A stretch of 64,000 bases of DNA, from contig NC_084842.1 in NCBI RefSeq assembly GCF_033115175.1, positions 27,363,549 to 27,427,548 of the forward strand, written 5' to 3'. A program made the translations under genes and the position numbers. Under the pieces are notes generated by a model. That model made no database searches, had not been told where the DNA came from, and saw nothing but the letters and a program-made list of their open reading frames with translations. The stretch comes from Lepus europaeus (taxonomy: Eukaryota > Chordata > Mammalia > Lagomorpha > Leporidae). Below, piece after piece: positions 1 to 34,246 of this stretch (position 1 is the first letter of the stretch; each line of letters opens with the position of its first letter).

Positions 1-50
1 CTCTCACTGTCCACTCTGCCTGTCAAAAAATTTAAAAAAATAAAATAACA
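1..50 (+). mobile_element. C-SINE, young type, 3' tail only
   Basis: The window opens inside the tail of a plus-strand copy (CCACTCTGCCTGTC followed by an A-rich run). The rest lies outside the window. It sits in the TRAPPC11 intron after exon 2, antisense to nothing visible. Confidence 0.85.
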
Positions 51-185
51 AGGAAAGGGAAATGTGAGATCTTCCTTTTAAAGAAGATTTTGCTCAATAT
101 ATGGAGATGTGGGGAAAAGCAAGACTCATAGGATAGAAAGGTACATAAAGTAATTATTCACCTGGGTTTTAAAAAAATAATTGTT

Positions 186-519
186 GGGGCCAGTGTTGTG
201 GTATAGCAGATTAGGCTGCCCCTGCAATGCTGGCATCCCATACGGGTGCCAGTTCACATTCTGGCTACTCTGCTTCCGATCAGGCTCCCTGCTAATGCAC
301 CTGGGAAAGCAGCTGAAGATAGCATAAGTGCTCGGACTCTTGTCATCCACGCTAGAGACCCAGATGAAGCTCTTGGCTCCTGGTTTTGGTATGGCCCAAC
401 CCCGGCCATGGCAGCCATGTGAGAAGCGAACGACATGGAACATCTCTCTCTCTCTCTCTCTCTCCCTTCTCTCTGTAACTCTGCCTTTCAAATAAATAAA
501 CAAATCTTTTTAAGAAAAG
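186..519 (+). mobile_element. C-SINE, older type, full length
   Basis: Head GGGGCCAGTGTTGTGG, CCATACGGGTGCC near the B box, a CT-rich stretch at 446-475 and tail TTTCAAATAAATAAACAAATC. It lies in the TRAPPC11 intron downstream of exon 2. Confidence 0.92.
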
Positions 520-528
520 GTAGAGAGA

Positions 529-890
529 GCCGGCGCCGTGGCTTAACAGGCTAATCCTCCGCCTTGCGGCACCGACACACCAGGTTCTAGTCCCGGTTGG
601 GGCGCCGGATTCTATCCCGGTTGCCCCTCTTCCAGGCCAGCTCTCTGCTATGGCCCGGGAAGGCAGTGGAGGATGGCCCAAGTGCTTGGGCCCTGTACCC
701 CATGGGAGACCAGAAGAAGCACCTGGCTCCTGGCTTCGGATCAGCGAGATGTGCCGGCCGCAGCGGCCATTGGAGGGTGAACCAATGGCAAAAAGGAAGA
801 CCTTTCTCTCTGTCTCTCTCTCTCTCTCACTATCCACTCTACCTGTCAAAAAAAAAAAAAAGAAAGAAAAAAGAAAAAAGAAAAGAAAAG
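529..890 (+). mobile_element. C-SINE, young type, full length
   Basis: Intact head with A-box-like TGGCTTAACAGG and B-box-like GGTTCTAGTCC, consistent with a tRNA-derived pol III promoter. The A tail is interrupted by AAGAAAA units. It abuts the opposite-strand copy that follows, tail to tail. Confidence 0.93.
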
Positions 891-1167
891 GCAGAGAGAG
901 ATAGAGAGGTCTTCCATCCGATGGTTCACTCCCCAGTTGGTCACAACAGCTGGAGTTGTGCTGATCCGAAGCCAGGAGCCAGGAGCTTCCTCTGGGTCTC
1001 CCACATGGGTGCAGGGGCCCAAGGACTTGGGCCATCTTTCACTGCTTTCCCAGGCCATAGCAGAGAGCTGAATTGGAAGTGGGGCAGCCCAGACTTGAAC
1101 CAGCGCCCATATGGGATGCCGGCACTGCAAGTGGCGGCTTTACCCGCTAAGCCACAGCGCTAGCCCC
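891..1167 (-). mobile_element. C-SINE, older type
   Basis: The minus-strand copy starts at its GA-rich tail side and ends with the head complement CACAGCGCTAGCCCC. It forms an inverted pair with the copy at 529-890. Confidence 0.92.
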
Positions 1168-1230
1168 ATAAACAAATCTTTTTTAAACATTTTATTAAAC
1201 ATACATGAACATGTCTATGGTTTTCTTTTC

Positions 1231-1541
1231 TTTTTTGAAGATTTATTTATTTATTTATTTAATTTGAAAGTCAGAGTTACAGAGACAGAAGGAAAGACAG
1301 AGAGAGATGTCCAGATGGTTGCAATGGCCAGGGCTGGGCCAAGCCAAAGCCAAGAGCCAGGAGCTTCCTTCCAGTCTCCCGCATGGGTGGCAGAAGCCCA
1401 AGCACTTGGGCCATCTTCAGCGGCCCTCCCAGGCACTTTACCAGGGAGCTGGATTGGAAGTGGAGTAGTGGGGACAATAAGCCAGCAGCGCCTATTTGGG
1501 ATGCCGGCATTGCAGGTATGTTTTATCCACTACACCACAAA
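1231..1541 (-). mobile_element. C-SINE, older type
   Basis: Begins AAGATTTATTTATTT and ends near CACTACACCACAAAC; the head is somewhat degraded. Located about 125 bases from the TRAPPC11 exon 2 donor site. Confidence 0.9.
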
Positions 1542-1655
1542 CTTTTCTTTCTATACAAGTACAACCATTGTCTTGATAAACTCAGGTTTCTAGCACAGAC
1601 AACAGTAACACAAAAAGACACACATACACAGAGAAAGAGTGAACCCATGCAATCA

Positions 1656-3160
<1,505 letters not shown>

Positions 3161-3400
3161 CCAGGCCGCACGCCCCGGACCCGCAGCAGCCGTGGCCGAT
3201 CGCCGCCAGGCGGGAGAAGATGACGGGAAGCAGGCAGAGGGGCCACAGAACGTCCGGACCCGTCCCCACGGCCGCGGCCCCGCCGCAGGCTCCTGCAGGC
3301 CGGACCTCCCGGTCCCCACCTCCTCTGGCACAGGAAGCACTTTCTGGACGTGAGTGACAGCGTCCTACACCAATCGCCGTCCTGGAGTCGGACGCCGCTC
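3161..3400 (-). other. TRAPPC11: TRAPPC11 exon 1 (non-coding), candidate
   Basis: On the minus strand a strong donor, CCTGG followed by GTGAGT (3160-3155), lies inside the CpG island and could join to the exon 2 acceptor at 1892. The 5' boundary is unknown and the right coordinate is only a guess. Inferred from the need for an upstream exon; no transcript evidence is available. Confidence 0.5.
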
Positions 3401-3776
3401 TCCACAACGCGAAGGAAGCTCTCCAAGTCCTACGAGAGAAAGAGTCGGGGGCGGAGATGGAAGGAGCCAATGGGAAAAACGAGAGGGAAGAGGGGGCGGA
3501 GCCTCCGCCGTTACCGCCCCGCAGCCGCCCCTCAGACTCCGGGTCGCCTCACCCACGGCGGCCTCCGGCTCCCGGAGCACTGCCGGGCCCCTGTGCTCGG
3601 CGACTCGACGCTGCCGAGAGCCCCGAGGCGTGCGTGACTCTGGTCTGCGGCCGCGAAGGGTGCGTGGCCCCGCAGCCGAGGCGCGGAAGGGGGACGCCCC
3701 GGCCTCGGGGGCCAGTGCACTGGTGCCCTCTTCGTTGTGAACGCCAGCAGCCCGGGAGGGCCCCGCGACTGGCGCG

Positions 3777-25965
<22,189 letters not shown>

Positions 25966-26156
25966 CAACTTGGGATTTGAGAAGCAAAAACATCGTTTAG
26001 ACAGAAAACTGGGTTGAAAATCTTTCATTACTATTTTCTGGTATTGAGGTGGCTTTTTATAAAGCACAGGTTTTTTGTAAGTTTCTTACTTAAAAAATGT
26101 TCTAAGTGGAAAGTTCATGAAGAGATCTGGTTGTATTGTTTTCACAAACTTGCCTT

Positions 26157-26162
26157 AATAAA
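26157..26162 (+). terminator. Proximal poly(A) signal AATAAA of RWDD4
   Basis: First canonical hexamer, 191 bases after the stop; it would give a short 3' UTR. Confidence 0.55.
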
Positions 26163-26379
26163 AGGTGAAAATGTTAATTGTTAGTATACTTTATGAACTG
26201 TGTTGAGCTTTATAACTGGTCAATAGGGAATAATAATCGTTGTTAATTTATATGATCTTACTCCAGTAGGTGTGATAGTTTTGAAAGGCGAACAAAGCCT
26301 TTTTCAAACTCTCACCCCCATACAGCGGAGCACTGAGTCCAGTTATTCCATAGTGTGCCCCGTATTGCTGGGGTTCTAG

Positions 26380-26385
26380 AATAAA
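26380..26385 (+). terminator. Poly(A) signal AATAAA
   Basis: Followed by a T/G-rich stretch (TCTGCTTGTGTTT) about 12 bases downstream, a good cleavage context. Confidence 0.55.
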
Positions 26386-26514
26386 GTCTTTATCTCTGCT
26401 TGTGTTTAATTACTGAAGCACACATCGCCTCAGAGAAGTTTAAATACCAATATTTGAATTTTACACAATGGGTACTCTTCGTAGTTCGTTTTTATTTCTC
26501 AAGTGTGATCCTTT

Positions 26515-26520
26515 AATAAA
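26515..26520 (+). terminator. Poly(A) signal AATAAA
   Basis: Followed by GATTTGTGTC-type G/T-rich sequence. Confidence 0.45.
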
Positions 26521-26755
26521 TTAGTATCTTTATATTTTAATCTTGATTTGTGTCACAATATTTGATCATGAGAGCTTTCAGTGATAAATGGATTAGGAGA
26601 ATATAAAAACAAATCCGCCAAATACATTTGAAAGCATTCGTGTAGTAAGTGTTAGCTCTTATTTAAAAGATTTCTCTTTGCGGCATATATCAGGATGAGA
26701 GTAAAAAAAAAATGCCTTAATGTTTAATTTTTGTGTTGTTGGAGACAATGAGCTC

Positions 26756-26761
26756 AATAAA
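26756..26761 (+). terminator. Poly(A) signal AATAAA
   Basis: Followed by TTTCGTGTTTTTAG, a typical downstream element. Confidence 0.5.
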
Positions 26762-27749
26762 TTCTTATTTATCTACTGTTTCGTGTTTTTAGCCCTTGGA
26801 TAACTGAATCCTTCTGGATGGTTCAACATGGAACCACATTTCAAGTCTTGTTTCCTTTCAGGATCTTTCCAAGTATCCACATGTATTTTTCAACCTGAGC
26901 TTCTTTTTAATACAAAGAAGCCTTTCAGAAGCTAAGCTATCATACATGCTTGATTTGTTTTTAAATCTTGAATAGAGGAAGATATTACTGTTTTACCAGG
27001 AAAAGTTACTGATGTTGACGTGTGATTTACGGTGATTTTGTTTATACTCCCCAGCTTTAAGAACACTTAGACCTACTGCTTTATCTGGAAGGACAGATGT
27101 TAGTTCTTCAAGTTATTATACTTGTGCAACTTGAGTGAGAGTTTTTTAATCAATATTTAATTGTGCAAAAAGAAGTTACCTTAGTGTGAGAGCAGGTTTG
27201 AGTTGTACCCATAGTTTTTACTGGGTTAGTTTTCACTTCAGTCAAATCACTTGAATTATAAAAAAAAAAATTTTATTATAAAAAATTATAGTGAAGGAGT
27301 TTAATCTCATTTTCAAAAGCTGAATCACATTTTCTTTCTTGATTAATATAGAGCAAAATGTTGAAATTCAGGACCACTGGTATATGCCAATTTTTGTTCG
27401 GGGTTGTGCATATGTCGTTCTTGTTGTGTTGATTTGTTTGCTTACTATTTTGAAGAAATATCTGCTCATGGAAGAAAATACTTTGTTTTGCTCTAAAGAT
27501 CCCAAAACTGATCAGGCTTATCGTTGTTCGTAGATTACAAAGAATAATGCTAGTTAAATGCCAATGAACTATTTTTACACTTTTTATATGAAATGTACAG
27601 ATTTCTGGGGTGATGGTGGCAGTGGTGCCTCTTATTACCTTCTGTAAAACACTTGAACCTTCTCATCAATACTGCCATCATGTCTGATATTCCCAGTATA
27701 TTTTCTGAAAGTCTGTTTACTTAAAATTGTGTGGAATGACATAATAAGC

Positions 27750-27755
27750 AATAAA
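27750..27755 (+). terminator. Distal poly(A) signal AATAAA
   Basis: The last hexamer in the SINE-free stretch; probable end of the longest RWDD4 transcript. Confidence 0.5.
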
Positions 27756-27775
27756 ATCTGCATTACCGTGATTTT

Positions 27776-28536
27776 TCTACATGTTTTATTTCAAATCACC
27801 ATAGAAAAATGTTGATTTTATAAATCTGCATAGCCTTATTTGGTACACGATACACCCTCCTACTTAGAAACTATTCAAAATGTTGGATTAAAAAAGTGTT
27901 CTTCATATCAGCTCACACAAAAGAGCACCCAGAGCCTAACAAACTAAATAAAAGGTACAACCTGGAGGTTACTGACAGCTTTACAGCTTCAGGGGCTCAG
28001 AGATGGGAGATGAAGTCCACACAGACAGCATATGCAAGGCTGAGGCCCATTCCCCAGTGAGGGCCCTGTCTGGATAGAGGGGTGAAGTATGAGCCTATGT
28101 ATACATATACACATATCATAAACTCTCCTGAAAAGTGTGTCCCTAAATAACCTCATTGTTAGATTTCAGCCCAAATTCCTGCCTGTATGAATGATCTTAA
28201 AAAAAGGCAAAAAAAAGTAACCCAGATTTAAGTGCTACAAATGTGTAGTGGCTCTAGACAACTGATAGAAACTAACACTGATCTGCTCTGGAAGAAAACA
28301 CCAATTCAGTTCCTGGAATGTAAAAAAAAAAAATTCATACAACACATGGGAACAAGGCAGCATGAGAGCCTGCTGAAAAAAAATTGTAGGGAGTAATATA
28401 CTAATGTATTTTAAATAAGAGGCAATTGGAAAACAGACCTATTAAAAAATCACCAAACAAATTTATAAAAGAACAAAATAGAGCCTCTCAAACTGAAAAA
28501 TGGGATAAAAATACATATATAAAAGGGGGGAAAAAT
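27776..28536. other. Intergenic, nothing recognised
   Basis: AT-rich sequence with short A runs; no gene or repeat call supported. Confidence 0.5.
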
Positions 28537-28823
28537 GGGCTGGCGTTCGGCAGAGTGGTTGGAATGCCTGGATTTGCGTGCAGCTCCACTCTGGATTGCA
28601 CCTTCTTGCTGGTGCACACCACGTGCACGCAGCAAGTGATGGCTCAAGTAGTTGAGTCCCTGCCACCCACATAGGAGACCGGATTGGAGCTCTGGGCGCC
28701 TGGCTTCAGCCTAGCCCAAGCCTGCTGTTCCTATTTGCTGAGTGAACCAGGAAATGAGAAATCTGTGCTTGTGCTTGTCTGTTTCTGTGTCTTTGCCTTT
28801 CAAATAAGTAAAAGTAAATGAAA
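28537..28823 (+). mobile_element. C-SINE, oldest variant
   Basis: Head GGGCTGGCGTTCGGCAGAG, tail TTTCAAATAAGTAAAAGTAAA. Confidence 0.85.
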
Positions 28824-29167
28824 CACTTTTCCAGTGAAAAGCATAATTGAAATTAAAGTTACAGGTGACAGGTATTTGCTTGCAGAGTTCTCTGGCAAGT
28901 CTGAAGTGTATAAATATCCCGTGGAATGAAATTGGTACTAAACCTGCATTTGGTTTCCTCATGCAGCAGTAGCACCTCAGTCATCCATCTCATTTCATTA
29001 CAGGCCACCACTGTGTAGATTAGTTGGGGGATTCAAACCTTTGCCAAGCGCTTCTTGGTACCACAAGAATGTAAATCTTAGACCTTGTTTCAAAAGAGAG
29101 CAGTGATGAGGATGCGACCAGTGTTTCCCGAGCGCTGAATGTGGTCACTTCAGAAAGAATGAATTCA

Positions 29168-29838
29168 GGGTCAGGCTACTGGTGCAGTGGTTAAGACACT
29201 TCTTGCGAGGCCCACATTCCAAATCAGAATGCCTGTGTTTTGAGTTCCAGCTATGCTTCTGTCTCCCATTCTCTGCTGAAGTGCGACCTAGGAGACAGCA
29301 GGTGATCCCTCAAGTAGTTGGGTCCCTGCCATCCACGTGTGAGACCCAGATTGAGTTCCAGGCCTCTGGGTTCAGCCTGGCACAGCCCTGGATCTGTTAG
29401 AGGCATTTGGGGCATGAACTAACTGACAGAAGTTCATATTTCTTTTCTTTTCTTTTCTCTCTTTTTTTTTTCTTTTTTTCTTTTAAGATTTATTTGAAAG
29501 GCAGAGTTACAGAGAGAAAGGGAGACAGAGACCTGCCATCCTCTGGTTCACTCCCCAAGTGGCCATAATGGCTTGAGCTGGGCCAGACCAAAGCCAGGAG
29601 CCAGGAGCTTCCTCCAGGTCTTCCACATGGGTACAGGAGCCCAGGCACTTGGGCCATCCTCTGTTGCCCAGGCACATTACCAGGGAGCTGGATAGGAAGT
29701 AGAGCAGCCGGGACTTGAACTGGTGCCATATGGGATACCAGGATTGCAAACAGTGGCCTCACCCACTATGCCACATAGCTGGCCCTGTGCAGCTCATATT
29801 TCTTTCCTCCTCTCTTTCAAATAAAATGAAAATAAGTA
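29168..29838 (+). mobile_element. C-SINE, oldest variant, split by a nested copy
   Basis: Parts 29168-29445 and 29791-29838 (tail CTTTCAAATAAAATGAAAATAAG resumes after the insert). Confidence 0.88.
29446..29790 (-). mobile_element. C-SINE, older type, nested
   Basis: TSD AGTTCATATTTCTTT (29431-29445) and AGCTCATATTTCTTT (29791-29805) inside the host SINE. Confidence 0.94.
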
Positions 29839-29844
29839 AAGTTT

Positions 29845-29995
29845 TTGTTAAATTTTTATTTTAATTTTTAATTAATTTTTAACAAATTCAATGTGATTTG
29901 TAGTTCTAGGAACAGATACTTCCTTCCTCTGAGCTCCCTCCCTAGCTCGTTCCCTCCCTTTCCTCTTCCTTTCATCCTCCTTAAATAAAACTTTT
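29845..29995 (-). mobile_element. L1 3'-end fragment, older lagomorph type
   Basis: TTAATTAATTTTTAACAAATTC, TAGTTCTAGGAACAGAT and the pyrimidine tract CCCTCCCTAGCTCGTTCCC match the layout of the fragment at 5775. Confidence 0.45.
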
Positions 29996-30220
29996 TAAAT
30001 AATAAATTAAAAATAGCGTTATATAATAACAGTAAAGCTTATTTAGTTTTGTTTCTTAGCATTAAATATTCCACACAGAACAAGAGGGATTTAACTAGTG
30101 TATGATTCCAAATTGTGTTTTCAGTTATGTGACAGAAGAAAATAATATGTGACCTAAAGTGTTTTTCAAACCACACTTTGCAATCCATTGAAAAATTGAA
30201 AATCTTTACTAGCATTTTTT

Positions 30221-30540
30221 AAGATTTTATTTATTTATTTGAGAGGCAGAGTTACAGACAGTAAGAAAGAGAGAGAGAGAGAAAGGTCTTCCATCCGCTG
30301 GTTCACTCCCCAAATGGCTGCAACAACCGGAGTTGTGCCGATCCAAAGCCAGGAGCCAGGAGCTTCTCCTGGGTCTCCCATTCGGGTGTAGGAATTGAAG
30401 CACTTGGGCCATTTACTACTTTCCCAGGCCATAGCAGAGAGCTGGATTGGAAGAGGAGCAGCCGGGACTAGAACTGGAGTCATATGGGATGCTGGCACCA
30501 CAGGCAAAGCATTAACCTACTGCGCCATGGCGCCGGCCCC
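30221..30540 (-). mobile_element. C-SINE, older type, with perfect TSD
   Basis: TSD TTTACTAGCATTTTTT at 30205-30220 and 30541-30556. Confidence 0.97.
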
Positions 30541-30649
30541 TTTACTAGCATTTTTTAATATAGTAGAAGAGAACAGAATTGAACAAAAAATACCAGCACA
30601 CACTACCTATTGGAATTTTTTTCATGTGAAAAACTTGCTTAGAGTATAT

Positions 30650-30671
30650 ATGTGTGTGTGTGTGTGTGTGT
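30650..30671. repeat. (TG)n microsatellite
   Basis: Uninterrupted TG dinucleotides within the hAT fossil. Confidence 0.9.
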
Positions 30672-30694
30672 ATAAATATAAGGTACTGGGTCAT

Positions 30695-31008
30695 GGAACT
30701 GTTGTGCTCTGGCCTGTTAAGCTGTCACTTGTGACAGCCACAATTGTGCACCCCTATGGAACATCGGGGTTCAAGCCTCAGCTACTCTGCTTCCAGCACC
30801 TTGCTAATGTTCCTGGGAAGGCGGCAGATAATGGCTCCAGTACTCGGGCCCTTACCAACCAGGTGGGAGAGCAAGCTGGGAGTTCCTGACTCTTAGCTTT
30901 AGCCTGGACCAGCCCTGACCTTTGTGGCCATTTAGGGAGTGAACCAGTGGATGGAAGATCTCTCTCCCTTTCTGTCACTCTGCCTTTCAGATAAATAAAT
31001 CTTTAAAA
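30695..31008 (+). mobile_element. C-SINE, old variant
   Basis: Degraded head, TGTGGCCATTTAGGGAGTGAACC and tail TTTCAGATAAATAAATC. Confidence 0.88.
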
Positions 31009-31271
31009 GAAGAATTGAGTAGTGATGAACAAGTTTGAAAGCCACTGATCAGAAAAAACAAAAGATGAAACAACTTTTATATGAAGACTTAATTTTTAAA
31101 GACAAAGTAGACCTTTGAAAGTGTTAAGAACTTTTATCACTGATACTGCATTATCTGAAGACCAGTTAAGTACAGCTACATCCACACACTCATTTTAAGA
31201 AGAGGAGCAAATGTTTGATTAGAGTGGGATCTTGAATGACTGAATTTGGAATAATGAAAGCACTTGCTTGA

Positions 31272-31603
31272 TTTTTTTTTTTAATATTTATTGATTTATT
31301 TGAAAGGCAGAGTTACAGAGAGGCAGAGGCAGAGAGAGAAAAAGGTCTTCCATCCACTGGTTCACTCCCCAGATGGCCTCAATGGCTAGAGCTGGGTCTA
31401 TCTGAAGCCAGGAGTCAGGAGACTCTTCCGGGTCTCCCACGCAGGTGCAGGGGCCCAAGGACTTGGGCCATCTTCTGCTGCTATCCCAGGCCATAGCAGA
31501 GAGCTGGATCGGAAATGAATCAGCCAGGACTTGAACCGGCGCCCACATGGGATGCTGGCACTGCAAGTGGCAGCTTTACCCACTATGCCACAGCACCAGC
31601 CCC
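31272..31603 (-). mobile_element. C-SINE, older type
   Basis: T run with AATATTTATTGATTTATTTG, head complement GCCACAGCACCAGCCCC. Confidence 0.94.
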
Positions 31604-32308
31604 CAAAAAGAACATTTTAAGAAGTTTTGCCTGAATAGAGACAAATAATCGTTATAGTTTTAATTTCTTGTTGATGAAAAACAAAAATAAGAAAAACAGG
31701 TTAATTTTCCCACCATTTCTAGAGGAAAAATCACTTGCTGAATTTCCTGTGTAAATCTGGTTTCCAAAATACATTGCAATAGGCTGATGGCAGCGATAAA
31801 ACAGACAGGAAGCACTCCTGCCCCTGCCCATTTTCTGTTTGTTATTGTTGGCAACTGGGAGATTTCCAGTGATCTCACACATTTCTCTAAGGCCTTCTGG
31901 AACTATGCTGTGTCCTTTTCTGGGCCTGCCAAGGAGACTTGGCCTGTTGGGAAACTTGATGTTTTAAGCAACAGTTTCAATGCTCAGTGCACAAAATGTA
32001 GCTTGGAAAAGGAGGAAACTTCATGGGAAGGGAGGATGCAAATCAGAGATGTTTTACTTCATAAATAGGTGATTAAAAGTGAGCCTTAGAAGTTTTAATG
32101 TGACAGTGTGTAGGCTACAGACAGGTAAGAAAAGGCTTTTGTTTAGTGTGGATGTGGAGTCTCCTTGGAGGAATTCCGAGAGGCTAAAGATTCTCCTTGT
32201 GCCTGCCCAGGGACGGGTCTTCCTGCCCCTGCTGCAAGGCACAGCTGAAAACCATGTATTTGGGTTTTTTAATTGTTGTTTTGAGTTTTTGTTTTTGTTT
32301 TGTTTCTT
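31604..32308. other. Intergenic, unique
   Basis: No gene or repeat recognised. Confidence 0.5.
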
Positions 32309-32592
32309 AGACTTATTTTATATATTTAAAGGCAGAGTTGAAAAGACAGATCTTCCATCTGCTGGTTCACTCCCCCAAATGGCCACAATGGAAAGGGCTG
32401 GGCCAGGCCAATGCCAGGAGCTTGGAACTCCATCACCTTCTCCCACGGTGGGGCAGGGGCCCAAGCACTTGGGTCATCTTCTGCTGCTGTCTCAGGCACA
32501 TTAGCAGGGAGCTGGATGGGAAGTGGAGCGGCTGGACCTCGAACCCCCCTGATCATAGGGGAGATGCTGGCGGTGCCACAATACCTGCCCCC
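32309..32592 (-). mobile_element. C-SINE, old variant, shortened
   Basis: AGACTTATTTTATATATTTAAAG on the left, GGTGCCACAATACCTGCCCCC on the right. Confidence 0.85.
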
Positions 32593-32798
32593 TTGTGGTT
32601 GTTTTTGCAGCAGACAGAAGGTGCTGAGTCCCTGGGATCTCTTCTCATTAAAGGAGCTAGTAAGGTTGGGCACCAGAGTCTGGGGAGGTCTTCACATCTC
32701 TCGGGCTTTTTCCATGGAAGCAAGCACTTCAATGCTGACCTCTTTTCTACAGTCTGTATTCTTTTTTCTTTCTTTTTTTCTTCTTCTTCTTTTTTTTT

Positions 32799-33110
32799 TT
32801 TAAAAGATTTATTTATTCGAGAGGTAAAGTTACAGAGAGAGAGTGAGAGAGATCTTCTATCTGCTGGTTCACTCTCCAAATGGACACAGCAGCCAGAGCT
32901 GGGCCCATCTGAAGCCAGGACCTAGGAGCTTCCTCTGGGTCTCCCACATGGGTCCAAGGTTCCAAGGACTTGGGCCATCTTCCACTGCTTTCCCAGGTCA
33001 TCAGCAGAGAGCTGGATTAGAAGTGGTGCAGCCAGGACTTGAACCAGTGCCCACAGGGGATGCTGGCACCACAGGTGGAGGCTTAATCTGCTAACCATAG
33101 CGCTGGCCCC
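32799..33110 (-). mobile_element. C-SINE, older type
   Basis: Preceded by a TTC-rich pyrimidine stretch; ends ACCATAGCGCTGGCCCC. Confidence 0.93.
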
Positions 33111-33564
33111 ATGTTTTGTATACTTGAAACCAGACTTTTCCTGCATTTCTACCCAGTACTTGATAAATGCTGGATATTATTTTTAAAAAAATGAAAGTGG
33201 AAAACTTGCAACCTTTTCTTCGTTCTGTTCTTTCTCTGAAGATCACTACGTGTACAGGTTTTCAGTCTGCAGTGTTATGGATAAGTGCTGGATACACTAA
33301 CTCAATATTCCTTACCTTCCAGAAGCAGCTCGAAGGTTAAATTTTAAATTGATGAACATTAGTTACATCGTTTAAAACCTTCCTGGTTGTTAAAGGATCA
33401 TGGAATTTGGGTCATAAGAACATCCCTCCTTCTGCTAACAAGCGTAACTCCCACACAAGGCTGACAAGTACCATCTGGTCAGTGTTTCCATATTTTTCTT
33501 TTGTGTGTCAGCATTTTTAAATTCCTTATTAAGACTATTTAATCAAAGTCATGCATGATAGAAG
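33111..33564. other. Intergenic, unique
   Basis: Nothing recognised. Confidence 0.5.
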
Positions 33565-33575
33565 CCAAGTAACTG

Positions 33576-33828
33576 GAGCCGGCACTGTGGCGCAGCAGGT
33601 TAGCGCCCTGGCCTGAAGCGCCAGCATCCCCAGCATCCCATATGGGTGCCAGTTTAAGACCCAGCTGCTCCACTTCCAATCCAGCTCTGCTAGGGCTTGG
33701 GAAAGCAGTAGAAGATGGCCCAAGGACCACCTGCCTGAGAGACCTGGAAGAAACTCCTGGCTCCTGGCTTCAGATCAGCACAGCTCCAGCTGTCGCGGCC
33801 AATTGGGGAGTGAACCAACAGATGGAAG

Positions 33829-33877
<49 letters not shown>

Positions 33878-33942
33878 ACACACATCTCCTCTCTCTGTGT
33901 AACTCTTTCAAATAAATAAATAAATCTTAAAAAAAAAAAAAA
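33576..33942 (+). mobile_element. C-SINE, older type, first unit of a dimer
   Basis: Left TSD CCAAGTAACTG at 33565-33575. Contains a long (TC)n run at about 33829-33866. Tail (AAAT)n then A13. Confidence 0.93.
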
Positions 33943-33943
33943 T

Positions 33944-34190
33944 ATCCGATCCTGTCCCGGTTGCCCCTCTTCCAGTCCAGCTCTCTGCTGTGGCCAGGGA
34001 GTGCAGTGGAGGATGGCCCAAGTGCTTGGGCCCTGCACCCCATGGGAGACCAGGAGAAGCACCTGGCTCCTGCCATCGGATCAGTGCGGTGCGCCGGCCG
34101 CAGCGCGTCGGCTGCGGCGGCCATTGGAGGGTGAACCAATGGCAAAGGAAGACCTTTCTCTCTGTCTCTCTCACTGTCCACCCTGCCTGT

Positions 34191-34235
<45 letters not shown>
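33944..34235 (+). mobile_element. C-SINE, young type, 5'-truncated, second unit of a dimer
   Basis: Begins at CCGATCCTGTCCCGG, lacking the promoter region, directly in the A tail of the preceding SINE. Right TSD CCAAGTAACTG at 34236-34246 matches the left TSD of the first unit. Confidence 0.93.
34194..34235. repeat. (TA)n microsatellite grown from a SINE tail
   Basis: About 20 TA units directly after CTGCCTGTCAAA, in the place of the A tail. Confidence 0.95.
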
Positions 34236-34237
<2 letters not shown>

Positions 34238-34246
34238 AAGTAACTG

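Larger units (their letters stand above)
25966..27775 (+). other. RWDD4: RWDD4 3' UTR (outer limit estimated)
   Basis: SINE-free, AT-rich sequence continuous with the stop codon. Several poly(A) signals suggest tandem cleavage sites; the most distal credible one is at 27750. The limit is inferred from the last AATAAA and the return of repeats after about 28.5 kb. Confidence 0.65.
30150..31047. mobile_element. hAT-type fossil interrupted by two C-SINEs
   Basis: Left end AAGTGTTTTTCAAACCACAC, middle AGCATTTTTTAATATAG and AAAAATACCAGCACAC, a TGTG tract, then GTACTGGGTCATG and right end AAGTTTGAAAGCCACTG. The order matches a Charlie-type non-autonomous element (from memory). The two SINEs lie within it. 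Confidence 0.6.

Noticed and set aside
529-640. tRNA gene suggested by A- and B-box-like motifs
   Set aside because: The motifs belong to the SINE's tRNA-derived promoter; no cloverleaf is preserved. The same holds for every other C-SINE head.
352-1163. Long open frames on both strands rich in phrases such as EDGPSAWAL and SQEPGAS
   Set aside because: These are C-SINE consensus read in different frames; the same peptides recur wherever a SINE occurs. Not genes.
32338-32925. 195-codon open frame
   Set aside because: Composed of two minus-strand SINEs read antisense and a pyrimidine tract.
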